Of a stretch of DNA of 64,000 nt, positions 1 through 8,042 are shown piece by piece. The translations under genes were made by a program, and so were the position numbers. The stretch lies in the NCBI RefSeq assembly GCF_014058425.1, contig NZ_CP049366.1:1860001-1924000 (forward strand), given 5' to 3'. Each line of letters opens with the position of its first letter. Within the stretch, counting starts at the first letter, position 1. This DNA is from Companilactobacillus pabuli. GTDB lineage: Bacteria > Bacillota > Bacilli > Lactobacillales > Lactobacillaceae. A model generated the notes under the pieces. It was not told the origin of the DNA. It did not search any database and saw only the letters and a list, made by a program, of their open reading frames with translations.

Positions 1-1467
1 ATGATCACCATACCAAACAACTGTAATCGGCTTTTGTATAGCATCTAACTTGTCCAAAAATTCCTTAGTCGAATTATCGGTATAATTAATTCCTTTAGCA
101 TAATTAGCAACTTGTTGTGGAATACCCGCTGCTGAACCCTTATAAGTAAATTGATTATTATCATACGTTACATTGAATGGCATATGATTTTGCATCGTCA
201 CTAAACTGATGAATTGACCCTTTTTTCTGGCATTAACTTGTTTCAAAGTTTCTTTATAGGAAGACTCATCGTCGACAAAGGTACTGTAGCTGAGTTTAGA
301 TTTGTATTCTAAAGCATCCTTGCCTTTAGTTTGAAAATTCTTGAATTTATTAAAGCCTAATTTGGGATAGACAATATCACGGTCATAAAAATTAACATAA
401 TATGGATGAATAGCCGCTGCATAATCAAAACTATTAATAATATTAATAGGATGATCTTGATTAACTACCAATTGTGTATATGGCGACTGCAATGATTTAG
501 CAAATTGATTATAAGCTAGACCAGTAAAAGCCATGTATTCCATATTGGCTGTTCCGCCACCATAACCAGAACTTAACATCAATCCTGAGGTATTTTCTTG
601 CTTTATTTGATTGATATTAGGAATAGGATCTTGATTAATCGTAACGTTTGGAACTCGTACTGGATCAGCAAAGCTTTCACTCAAAACAAAAATCAACGTC
701 TGCTTATTCAAATTTTGATTAGGACGGTTTTGATTGATTTGTTGAGCCTTTTTTTGATACTTATGTAAGATATTTTGCATCGTTTCCTTGTTGTAATCTT
801 GTGGCTTATCCATAATATCCGTATGAATATTACCCAAAAATGGCAATAAGGGCCCTGTGGTATTGGCTATTAAACTAATATTAGGTGCGAAGTTGATATA
901 ACCCGTTCTGGCAGTGACTTTATTCATAAAGGAGCCCTCTTTGTCAACGTTATAAAACGACCCGATAGTGGCGACTCCCAGGACAACCAAAATAATTCTT
1001 GTAATTAGATTAAAGTGCAAAGTTTTTTTCGAGAAATGTTTGCCCAAAAAGACACAAAATCCTATCACAATTACAAAACTTAAGATGGCTAAAATAACTA
1101 TTTTCCAACTGATCATCGAAAATAGCTGTTTCCAGCTTCTTAAAAGCGCTAAATCACTAGGCATAATTGGTTCGTTTCGATAAGCCACTTTTAAGCGATT
1201 GGCCACAATGTAAATGCCAAAGAAAATATAATAAATGGCCGTTGCATAGAAGAAGCGATTAATCAAACCATAAACTGCTAGATATAATATGAACAGAATC
1301 GTTATTGTTAACAGATAAGCTGCTACATTAGTATGAAAAACAGCTTGGTTGGTAGCTTTAAAATCAACTGTTTGTGAAAGATGAAGTAGATAACCAACTA
1401 ATGCGGCGGAAAACAACATGAATAAAAATTGTAACAAGTAAATAAAAAAAGATTTTTTAATATGCAT
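1..1467 (-). CDS. LtaS-like membrane phosphoglycerol transferase (sulfatase fold), 3' end cut by window edge
   Basis: The reading frame is open from an ATG at 1467 to the window edge, so the C-terminus is missing. The N-terminus shows about five hydrophobic segments, followed by an extracellular sulfatase/alkaline-phosphatase-fold domain with LSESFADP (metal site), GYGGGTANMEY (the Thr is the expected nucleophile of LtaS-type enzymes), MQNHMPF and WYGDH. Such enzymes move glycerol-phosphate or similar groups onto cell-envelope polymers. It is a close paralogue of the next upstream gene, colinear over its whole visible length, so a tandem duplication is likely. AAAGGG lies 9 nt before the ATG. 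A terminator separates it from its paralogue, so it probably has its own promoter. The exact substrate cannot be told; LTA primase, LTA synthase or another glycopolymer transferase are all possible. Confidence 0.85.
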   Translation of the reverse strand, partial: MHIKKSFFIYLLQFLFMLFSAALVGYLLHLSQTVDFKATNQAVFHTNVAAYLLTITILFILYLAVYGLINRFFYATAIYYIFFGIYIVANRLKVAYRNEPIMPSDLALLRSWKQLFSMISWKIVILAILSFVIVIGFCVFLGKHFSKKTLHFNLITRIILVVLGVATIGSFYNVDKEGSFMNKVTARTGYINFAPNISLIANTTGPLLPFLGNIHTDIMDKPQDYNKETMQNILHKYQKKAQQINQNRPNQNLNKQTLIFVLSESFADPVRVPNVTINQDPIPNINQIKQENTSGLMLSSGYGGGTANMEYMAFTGLAYNQFAKSLQSPYTQLVVNQDHPINIINSFDYAAAIHPYYVNFYDRDIVYPKLGFNKFKNFQTKGKDALEYKSKLSYSTFVDDESSYKETLKQVNARKKGQFISLVTMQNHMPFNVTYDNNQFTYKGSAAGIPQQVANYAKGINYTDNSTKEFLDKLDAIQKPITVVWYGDH

Positions 1468-1520
1468 ATCCCCATACCCTTTATTTGACGTATATGAATA
1501 TATTAATTTAAAACAACAAA

Positions 1521-1547
1521 AAAAACGAATCGATTTCCCAATTCGTT
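1521..1547 (-). terminator. Rho-independent terminator after the LtaS-like gene at 1549
   Basis: Read on the minus strand, ACGAAT and ATTCGT arms enclose a ten-base loop and run into eight T. It follows the stop codon of the upstream paralogue directly. Confidence 0.75.
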
Positions 1548-1548
1548 C

Positions 1549-3435
1549 CTATTTGTTAATACTTTTTTGTGTATATCCTTTGCCAGCAGTGAGATCATAC
1601 TGAACTAAACGATAATCCTGAAGCAATTCTTTTTGTTCATGCGTTAAATCCGACTCTTTCACTTGTTTACTATCTTCATTAACGTACAAATTACTACTAG
1701 ACTCATCGATATTTCTTGCCATAGCAGGCAATTTCTCTTGTACCTCAGTTAGTAAAGCATAATAAGGTGTTACCTTTTGGTTCATTTGTTTCAAAGCTAA
1801 AGGAATAAATCCATTAGGATCAGTAACTTTAGTAGCGTTATCTAACTTGGTCGTTCCCTGATTGTGATCACGGGCATATTTATTACTATAGACAAAATAA
1901 TCTGTTTGGTGTTGAGCCACATTATTCTTATACATATCGTTACCATCATAAATTCCTGGTAAATGATCGCCATACCATACAATTGTAATTGGTTTATCGA
2001 TTTTATCTATCCTATCCAAGAAATCCTTTGTAGCACTATCTGTATAACTCAAACCCTTAGCATAATTATTTACCTGATCACGATTTTTATCAGAAATAGC
2101 CGACCCCGTATTAGTAAATTGATTGTCAGTATAATTATTCGTATAAGGCATGTGATTTTGCATCGTTACTAAATTGATAAATTGGCCACCATTAATATGA
2201 TTAACCTGCCATAAAGCATTATCATAAGCAGATTCATCACTGATATATTCCATTCCCGGTAAAGTCGTCGTATATTTCAACGCTGAATCCCCTGTCGTAT
2301 CAATATTGCGAAAACTTTGAAAACCAAAACTCTTATAGACGCTATTGCGATTATAAAAATTGCCATGATAAGGATGAATAGCACTGGCAGTCTTAAAACT
2401 GTTGGCAATATTAATAGGATTTTCCTGCTTATTAACTACTTGTGTATATGGAGACTGTAACGAATTCGAGAATTGATTCAAAGCTAACCCCGTTAAGGTC
2501 ATGTATTCCATATTAGCGGTACCGCCACCGTAGCCAGAACTCATCATCAATCCTGAAGTCGTTGAATTTTCAATATTTCGTATATTGGGCATTGGATCCT
2601 GATTCATTTTAAGATTGGGAACTCTAGTCGGATCAGAAAAACTCTCACTAAGGACAAAAATCAAGGTTTGATCAGAAAGATCATCATTATCACGATTTTT
2701 ATTTATTTCATCAGCTTGTTCTTGGTACTTCTTAACTATCTTGGCCATTGTCTGCTGACTGTAGTCTTGTGGTTTTTCCATAATATTGACGTACATATTG
2801 CCTAAAAATGTCAGCATTGGACCATTAGTATTAGCTGATTTATTAATATTCGAATCTAGATTAGTATATCCAGAAGCTGCTAGTAAACGATATGTTAATG
2901 AACTATTATCATTGGCAGTATAAAAAATACCGATACTAAATGCTGTCAATCCAACAAAAATCAATCTCGTAATTGGCTTGAAACGCAACATATTTTTCCC
3001 AACGCGTATCTCTAGGAAAACAAATACCGTTATAACGATTACTAATGCTACCACTACAGCAACAATGAGCTTAGGAGTCAACATGGATAATAATGATTTT
3101 GTATTCTTCAATAGCAACAGGTCACTAGGTAAAATCGGCTCAGAGCGGTAAATTACCTTCATCCTATCGGCCACCGCATAAATCAAAAAGAAAACAAAAA
3201 ATACTGCGGAAGAATAAAAGAAACGGTTAAATAAACCATATAACCCTAGATAAATAATGAAAATAATTGCCGTAGTGAGCAAATAAGTATTCCAATTTGT
3301 CCCAAAAACTATTTGTTTAGTGAAAATCAAATCACCGGTTTGTGCCAAATTTAAACAAAAGCCGATCACAAAGGCCGCTAATATCATAAATATTAACTGT
3401 AACCAGCCTAAATTATTCCTTCTCTTTCTATGCAT
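1549..3435 (-). CDS. LtaS-like membrane phosphoglycerol transferase (sulfatase fold)
   Basis: 628 aa, the usual length for the LTA synthase family. About five transmembrane segments fill residues 10-180, then an extracellular sulfatase-type domain begins near residue 255. Visible catalytic motifs are LSESFSDP (Glu264), GYGGGTANMEY (Thr306, nucleophile by family analogy), MQNHMPY and WYGDHLPG. Known family role: transfer of glycerol-phosphate from phosphatidylglycerol onto teichoic acid or a glycolipid primer on the outer membrane face. GAGGG lies 8 nt before the ATG. It forms a tandem pair with the partial paralogue at 1-1467. Which member is polymerase and which primase-like cannot be decided from sequence alone. 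Confidence 0.88.
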   Translation of the reverse strand: MHRKRRNNLGWLQLIFMILAAFVIGFCLNLAQTGDLIFTKQIVFGTNWNTYLLTTAIIFIIYLGLYGLFNRFFYSSAVFFVFFLIYAVADRMKVIYRSEPILPSDLLLLKNTKSLLSMLTPKLIVAVVVALVIVITVFVFLEIRVGKNMLRFKPITRLIFVGLTAFSIGIFYTANDNSSLTYRLLAASGYTNLDSNINKSANTNGPMLTFLGNMYVNIMEKPQDYSQQTMAKIVKKYQEQADEINKNRDNDDLSDQTLIFVLSESFSDPTRVPNLKMNQDPMPNIRNIENSTTSGLMMSSGYGGGTANMEYMTLTGLALNQFSNSLQSPYTQVVNKQENPINIANSFKTASAIHPYHGNFYNRNSVYKSFGFQSFRNIDTTGDSALKYTTTLPGMEYISDESAYDNALWQVNHINGGQFINLVTMQNHMPYTNNYTDNQFTNTGSAISDKNRDQVNNYAKGLSYTDSATKDFLDRIDKIDKPITIVWYGDHLPGIYDGNDMYKNNVAQHQTDYFVYSNKYARDHNQGTTKLDNATKVTDPNGFIPLALKQMNQKVTPYYALLTEVQEKLPAMARNIDESSSNLYVNEDSKQVKESDLTHEQKELLQDYRLVQYDLTAGKGYTQKSINK

Positions 3436-3478
3436 TAAAACGCCCTCATAATTACAATGTTATTAAAAGATATTATAA

Positions 3479-3510
3479 CGCCGATTAAACTAAAAAAAGT
3501 CTAATCGGCG
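3479..3510. terminator. Bidirectional hairpin between 3435 and 3517 genes
   Basis: CGCCGATTA and TAATCGGCG arms enclose an A-rich loop. On the minus strand it follows the oxidoreductase gene; the T-tract inside and around it is weaker than in the other terminators here. Confidence 0.5.
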
Positions 3511-3516
3511 CTATTT

Positions 3517-4098
3517 TTATCTATTCGCATATAAATCAGGTAAATCATCTAAGAATTTTGCCCGAATCTGGTCAGTAGTGGTATTAACTTGACCAAAGTG
3601 AATCCATTTAACAGTTTGTGGATCAATTCCCAAATCATTCAATGTTCGTGCAATAAAAACATCTTGAATTGGATTGCCACAATTATTTTCTAAGTACTCT
3701 TTAGTTACTGTCGACGTCGTTATAACGGTAGTTTTTTTAATGTTGGTCAGCAAACCCTTCCAGCCGTTGTCTTCGTTATATGCAAAACCATTCAACATCG
3801 TCTTATCTAAAAAGCCTTTTAACATGGCTGGTAAATTATGCCACCAAATTGGAAAGATGAATACTAATTCATCTGATGCCGCTATTTTACGCTGGTATCT
3901 TTTGACTAATTCATCACTAGTCTTACCTTGACTATAGACTTTCAAATCTTCTTCAGAGAGTACTGGATCAAAATGATCGCCATAAGGATCGATTATTTCA
4001 AATTCCTCATCATTTTTTGAGAACGAATTAGTTAATCGATTCAAAATCTCATGATTAAAGCTCCCCGTGTATGGATGAGTATAAATAACAGTTTTCAT
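3517..4098 (-). CDS. NAD(P)H-dependent flavodoxin-fold oxidoreductase (quinone reductase type)
   Basis: 193 aa from the ATG at 4098, chosen because GAAGGAG lies 7 nt upstream; a longer frame begins at 4122 but lacks a ribosome site. The start MKTVIYTHPYTGSFNHEIL is the phosphate-binding loop of NQO1/MdaB/KefF-type FMN or FAD proteins, and FPIWWHNLPAMLKGFLD is the typical flavin-contact motif around residues 80-100. Family role: two-electron reduction of quinones, nitro or azo compounds in the cytoplasm. It stands alone between an LtaS-like gene and a YitT-type gene, so context gives no specific substrate. Confidence 0.85.
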   Translation of the reverse strand: MKTVIYTHPYTGSFNHEILNRLTNSFSKNDEEFEIIDPYGDHFDPVLSEEDLKVYSQGKTSDELVKRYQRKIAASDELVFIFPIWWHNLPAMLKGFLDKTMLNGFAYNEDNGWKGLLTNIKKTTVITTSTVTKEYLENNCGNPIQDVFIARTLNDLGIDPQTVKWIHFGQVNTTTDQIRAKFLDDLPDLYANR

Positions 4099-4187
4099 AT
4101 TAAAATCTCCTTCATACTTCACATTAATCTATATTGTAAACGATTTCCAGACCCAATTAATAAATATTTTTATACAGTTTTTTGAAA

Positions 4188-5039
4188 TTAATTATCGTTA
4201 AATTTACCTGCAATGGACATTGTTGGCTGGATATTGATAAATGCTTGTGGATCTTCTTTTAAAATGATTTTTTTAGCAAAAAACAATTGATATTTAGTCA
4301 AAACCATCGTAATTGAACCAATCTCTTCACCAGAATATGCACCACGCAAATGATAATCGAGTGTTAAACCACGGTTAAGCGATTTGAGCAATTCTTTCGA
4401 AATATCATCGACCCGATGACTATATACTGTAACGGTAATTTTTTGTTGTTGAATATACATTTTATCTATTACCATATTAGTAATGTAAATAGAAATAATT
4501 GTATACAAAGCTAGTTCCCAACCGAAGGCAAAGCCTGCAATCGTAATGATAACAGCATTTATGGCAAAGCTAACTTGACCAACTGAACTTCCGGTGCTTC
4601 TTTGCACGATCAAAGCGATAATATCAGTACCTCCAGTCGAGAAGCCGTAACGGAAACAAAGACCAATTCCAGCCCCGGATAGGATTCCACCAAAGACGGC
4701 TGAAAGTAGCGGATCTTTAGTGATTGGGTATAACGGTATAAACAAAATAAATATTGAAGCTGAAGCAACTGAAATAATCGAAAGTATCGTAAATTTCTTT
4801 CCTAACTTCAACCAAGCCAAAATAATCAATGGTAAGTTCAACAAGACATACCATAAATAAACAGGCGTACTCGTATGTGCAAACTCATTCAACAAGTTCA
4901 CGATTAACTGTGATGCACCAGTAACACCACTGGTATAAAGCTTTGCCGGCTGCAAAAGTAATTGAATACCTAGAGCCGAGGTTATTCCATAAAACAAAGC
5001 TGCTAAAATGCTTTTATAGTAGTCCTTAATAAATTTCAC
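4188..5039 (-). CDS. YitT family (DUF161/DUF2179) membrane protein
   Basis: 283 aa starting at a GTG (5039) with AGGAGGGG 8 nt upstream. Five to six hydrophobic helices occupy residues 10-190, with the GVTGASQLI and GFSTGGTDIIAL motifs characteristic of the YitT family; a soluble C-terminal DUF2179 domain follows (about 205-280). Many firmicutes carry several paralogues. Function is not settled; transport has been proposed for some members. Divergent from the dehydrogenase at 5487, with copy A of the structured repeat in the shared intergenic region. Confidence 0.88.
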   Translation of the reverse strand: MKFIKDYYKSILAALFYGITSALGIQLLLQPAKLYTSGVTGASQLIVNLLNEFAHTSTPVYLWYVLLNLPLIILAWLKLGKKFTILSIISVASASIFILFIPLYPITKDPLLSAVFGGILSGAGIGLCFRYGFSTGGTDIIALIVQRSTGSSVGQVSFAINAVIITIAGFAFGWELALYTIISIYITNMVIDKMYIQQQKITVTVYSHRVDDISKELLKSLNRGLTLDYHLRGAYSGEEIGSITMVLTKYQLFFAKKIILKEDPQAFINIQPTMSIAGKFNDN

Positions 5040-5096
5040 GAAATACCCCTCCTATCTATTCTTTAGTTATTTCTAAATTTAAGTTAGTGTAGCGTG

Positions 5097-5267
5097 CCGT
5101 CCTCCATAGCAAAGAAAATTTGGCTGGAACGTAGTGGGCACGACTTGGAGCCTTTGCTAAGACCAAAAACGGGCAAAGTCTTCAAGCTCGGCCTTATTCT
5201 AAGCAACAAGTTGCTAAGAATAATTTCACTACTGAGCCAATTTTCTTTGCTATTCCGGACTAGATAG
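5097..5267 (+). repeat. Structured interspersed repeat, copy A
   Basis: About 171 bp, core bounded by CCGTCC and GGACTAGATAG. It is an imperfect long palindrome: outer arms (ATAGCAAAGAAAATT with AATTTTCTTTGCTAT, TGGCT with AGCCA, GTAGTG with CACTAC) enclose two inner hairpins. Copy A matches copy B (10563-10734, opposite strand) essentially throughout. It lies between the divergent yitT-like and dehydrogenase genes. A 9-bp inverted copy of its end (GACTAGATA/TATCTAGTC) occurs 40 bp further on at 5307. The remainder of the 447 bp gap shows no gene. Confidence 0.95.
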
Positions 5268-5486
5268 TAGTTCTTTTTTATCACTGGAGTAACAAGTAAA
5301 AGACGTTATCTAGTCGGTAGTGACAGTTTTGTGGATGCTGGAATTGATAACGGAATTTAACACTAACTTGATTAACAACATCAACTGAATTATAGCAAAC
5401 AAACATGGTCAATAAATAGGTAATCATATCATTAACTAGAAGATTTTTCGTATAATATAATTAACTTGATGATTGGAGGAAGTAAT

Positions 5487-6347
5487 ATGCAAAAAATTGG
5501 TTTCATTGGTACTGGCGTTATGGGTAGCGGTATCATCAATAATCTATTGAAAGCTAACTATGATGTTGATATTTATACTAGAACAAAATCAAAGGCTGAA
5601 CCTCTGATTAATGAAGGTGCTAAATGGTTCTCTGATCCTAAAACTGTTGCACAAAATACCGACGTTATTTTCACTATGGTCGGTTTCCCACAAGATGTTG
5701 AAGATGTTTACTTTAAAGATAATGGTATTTTTGCCGGATTAAGTGCTGGCAAGATTATCGTTGATATGACAACTAGTACACCTACCTTAGCCAAAAAGAT
5801 TGGTCAAAAAGCTGAAGAAATTGGTGTTGAATCAATCGATGCTCCTGTTTCAGGTGGTGACGTTGGTGCTCGTGATGGCAAATTAACTATCATGGTTGGT
5901 GGTAATAAAAAAGCTTTCGAAACCCTCAAACCAATCTTTGAGATTATCGGTAAAACTTCCCACTATTTCGGTTCATACGGAGCTGGTCAACATGCAAAGA
6001 TGGCTAATCAAATCATGATTGCCGGAACAATGACTGGTTTAACAGAAATGTTTGTCTACGCTAAAGCAGCCGGGCTAGATCTACAAGCAGTCCTCGAAAC
6101 TGTCGAAGGCGGTGGCGGAGATAACTGGAGTCTAGAAAATTACGGTCCTAGAATTCTCAAAGGAGATTTCAAACCAGGCTTTTATTCCAAGCACTTCCTA
6201 AAAGATCTTCGAATTGCACTTGATGAAAGTGAAAAGATGAATTTAGACTTACCAGCTACTAAGCAAGCTAAGAAACTTTACGAAACCTTAGTCGATGAAA
6301 AGGGTCTCGGTAATGACGGAACACAAGCATTAATCAAATTGTGGTAA
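5487..6347 (+). CDS. NAD(P)-dependent beta-hydroxyacid dehydrogenase family protein
   Basis: 286 aa. The ATG at 5487 is preferred over in-frame TTG/ATG codons at 5466/5469 because GGAGGA sits 6 nt before it. The N-terminal Rossmann motif GFIGTGVMGSGI, the substrate motif APVSGGDVGARDGKL and the catalytic Lys in GAGQHAKMANQ define the 3-hydroxyisobutyrate/6-phosphogluconate dehydrogenase-like family. The substrate is probably a small beta-hydroxyacid (for example hydroxyisobutyrate, tartronate semialdehyde or succinic semialdehyde); sequence alone does not decide. Single gene, closed by a bidirectional terminator. Confidence 0.9.
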   Translation: MQKIGFIGTGVMGSGIINNLLKANYDVDIYTRTKSKAEPLINEGAKWFSDPKTVAQNTDVIFTMVGFPQDVEDVYFKDNGIFAGLSAGKIIVDMTTSTPTLAKKIGQKAEEIGVESIDAPVSGGDVGARDGKLTIMVGGNKKAFETLKPIFEIIGKTSHYFGSYGAGQHAKMANQIMIAGTMTGLTEMFVYAKAAGLDLQAVLETVEGGGGDNWSLENYGPRILKGDFKPGFYSKHFLKDLRIALDESEKMNLDLPATKQAKKLYETLVDEKGLGNDGTQALIKLW

Positions 6348-6352
6348 TAAAA

Positions 6353-6410
6353 TAGGACATCATTAGAATTCATGCAATCAAAACTGCGTGCGATTCTAAT
6401 GATGTCCTTT
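6353..6410. terminator. Bidirectional terminator between convergent genes
   Basis: AGGACATCATTAGAAT and ATTCTAATGATGTCCT form a 16-bp perfect stem around a 23-nt loop, with T-rich sequence on the plus side. It separates the dehydrogenase from the minus-strand sce7725-like gene, and its edge overlaps that gene's stop codon. Confidence 0.85.
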
Positions 6411-7329
6411 ATTTATTTTCTAATTCTAATAATCTACTCATCAATTCAAAATGGTGCATCAATGATAATTTTTTGACTACTCCTAAGCCAGGAAACTTGT
6501 TCTGCTGTGCATAACTCAATAATTCTTCCAAAGCTGGAGTTTTATTGAGACCAAAAATATTCTTTTGACACCAAGGTATCATTTTGTTTAAAGCTTCAAA
6601 AAATTTTTCCCTTTGCCCACTCATTTTCTCATTACTATCGGAAACAAAATGATGAATTCTTAGTTCACCAGTCTTAGTCGCATAAATTACATGTAAGGCA
6701 ATTGCCCGTGATGGCATCCCCTTATCAAAATAAACATGTCCAACCATTGAATAGTCACCAAAACCTTTAAAATCATCCACCTGATGATACCAATCCGCCG
6801 GTTCAAAAAATTCATCTTCCAATAATTGATAATCCTCAACATGTTTAACAAAGGTCAACGGATCTGTCAATTTAACCGATTTGTCAAAAACAAGTTGTTG
6901 CATGCGAGCAACATCGGGAATTAAAACTTTATCCACAGTTTGCAAAACACGCGTTTTTTGATAAGCCTTTAACAATTCATAATCTTTAGCAATCAACAAA
7001 GACTTTTGTGAGCCGCTAGTTTGAACGAATTCACTACTAAAATCAGCTGCCAAGATGGCACTTGGATAAAAGAAATTTAACTTTGATAAATCTGGCAAAG
7101 GAAATAATTTTGTATCATTCAAGCCATAAACACTAACTTGTGGGTTCGCTATAACGCTAAATGGATGTTGAAACTTTATCAAAGTTCGAACCGTCTGCAA
7201 CAGCTCTTTGGAATCTCTAACTGGCTCGATTATTGGAATGATATTCTTACTCAAAAGTTTCTTCTCAACTAATTCCTTTAATGCCAATAAATCATACATC
7301 CTACCTCGTAAATAAGGATAATAAATCAT
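6409..7329 (-). CDS. sce7725-like (beta-protein-like) family protein
   Basis: 306 aa. The N-terminus MIYYPYLRGRMYDLLALKEL followed by NIIPIIEPVRD is what I recall as the hallmark of the sce7725 family (related to phage-type beta proteins); the biochemical function is unknown to me. No membrane segment or signal peptide. The start codon overlaps the stop of the upstream nuclease-like gene (ATGA type, 4 nt), indicating translational coupling. It is the last gene of a three-gene operon headed by a nuclease-helicase, so a role in DNA repair, phage defence or DNA uptake is inferred from context only. Confidence 0.6.
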   Translation of the reverse strand: MIYYPYLRGRMYDLLALKELVEKKLLSKNIIPIIEPVRDSKELLQTVRTLIKFQHPFSVIANPQVSVYGLNDTKLFPLPDLSKLNFFYPSAILAADFSSEFVQTSGSQKSLLIAKDYELLKAYQKTRVLQTVDKVLIPDVARMQQLVFDKSVKLTDPLTFVKHVEDYQLLEDEFFEPADWYHQVDDFKGFGDYSMVGHVYFDKGMPSRAIALHVIYATKTGELRIHHFVSDSNEKMSGQREKFFEALNKMIPWCQKNIFGLNKTPALEELLSYAQQNKFPGLGVVKKLSLMHHFELMSRLLELENK

Positions 7330-8042
7330 AATTTATCCTCCAAATTTGGTTGATGCAATTTTTGTAATTCTAATTTCAAAGTTTGGTACTGCTCATTGCG
7401 AGCATCTAATTCCTCTTGAAGTGAATCAATAGCCTCATCCTTCAAATCATCTACAAAACGGTCATAAAGATTGTGATCCGGAGTGTAGACATCATAACCA
7501 GCTTTGGAACGCTTTTTTAATTCTTTGAATAATTTATCATCAGAATACAATTGCAGACCCTTTTCAACTTTTTTGGCCTTATCCACTTCTCTAAATAAAG
7601 AAGCGACAAAATGACTAGTCAGCTTAGTCTCATCCACTTGTAAATCCTGATATTGAGCCTTTTTAGCTACGGTCAAGAATCCTGGTGCTCGTAAGGTTTG
7701 TGGTGAATTTTCGATAGCTTTTTTATCAAAAGCTCGATAAATTAAAACGCCGATATGAGTAGGAATTTCATTTTGAACTTCTTCAAACAATTTTTGTGGT
7801 AGGACAAAATAATTGTAGTTACCGATAAAAGATAATTTAGCTTTGGAATGAAAATCAGCTTTTGTAACTTTTAATTCATAACAACGCCATTCAATCTTGC
7901 CATCAGTTAATTGTTGATAACTCAAAGTATCCACGATTCCCTTTTTGTCAGGCATCGATACTTCTTCGACCACGTAGGAACCTTGTTCTAAGCAATATTG
8001 ATATAGCGTACTTTCTAAATTTTTAGTTAACTTAGTCTTCAT
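7326..8042 (-). CDS. PD-(D/E)XK nuclease-like protein (MmcB-like)
   Basis: 238 aa. Residues 30-85 read like a PD-(D/E)XK core: Asp38 in GIVDTLSY, then Glu56-Leu-Lys58 in CYELKVTKADF, followed by a beta-strand motif NYNYFVLPQKLFEEV seen in MmcB-type DNA repair proteins. The C-terminal ~35 residues are charged and coiled-coil-like (LQEELDARNEQYQTLKLEL). The start overlaps the end of the helicase gene by 11 nt, and the stop overlaps the start of the sce7725-like gene. Family role is probably DNA cleavage or repair; the exact substrate is unknown. Confidence 0.6.
   Translation of the reverse strand: MKTKLTKNLESTLYQYCLEQGSYVVEEVSMPDKKGIVDTLSYQQLTDGKIEWRCYELKVTKADFHSKAKLSFIGNYNYFVLPQKLFEEVQNEIPTHIGVLIYRAFDKKAIENSPQTLRAPGFLTVAKKAQYQDLQVDETKLTSHFVASLFREVDKAKKVEKGLQLYSDDKLFKELKKRSKAGYDVYTPDHNLYDRFVDDLKDEAIDSLQEELDARNEQYQTLKLELQKLHQPNLEDKL

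Noticed and set aside
5084-5284. 66-codon minus-strand ORF in the repeat copy A
   Set aside because: It is entirely made of the structured repeat, is not kept open in copies C-E in the same form, and has no ribosome site.
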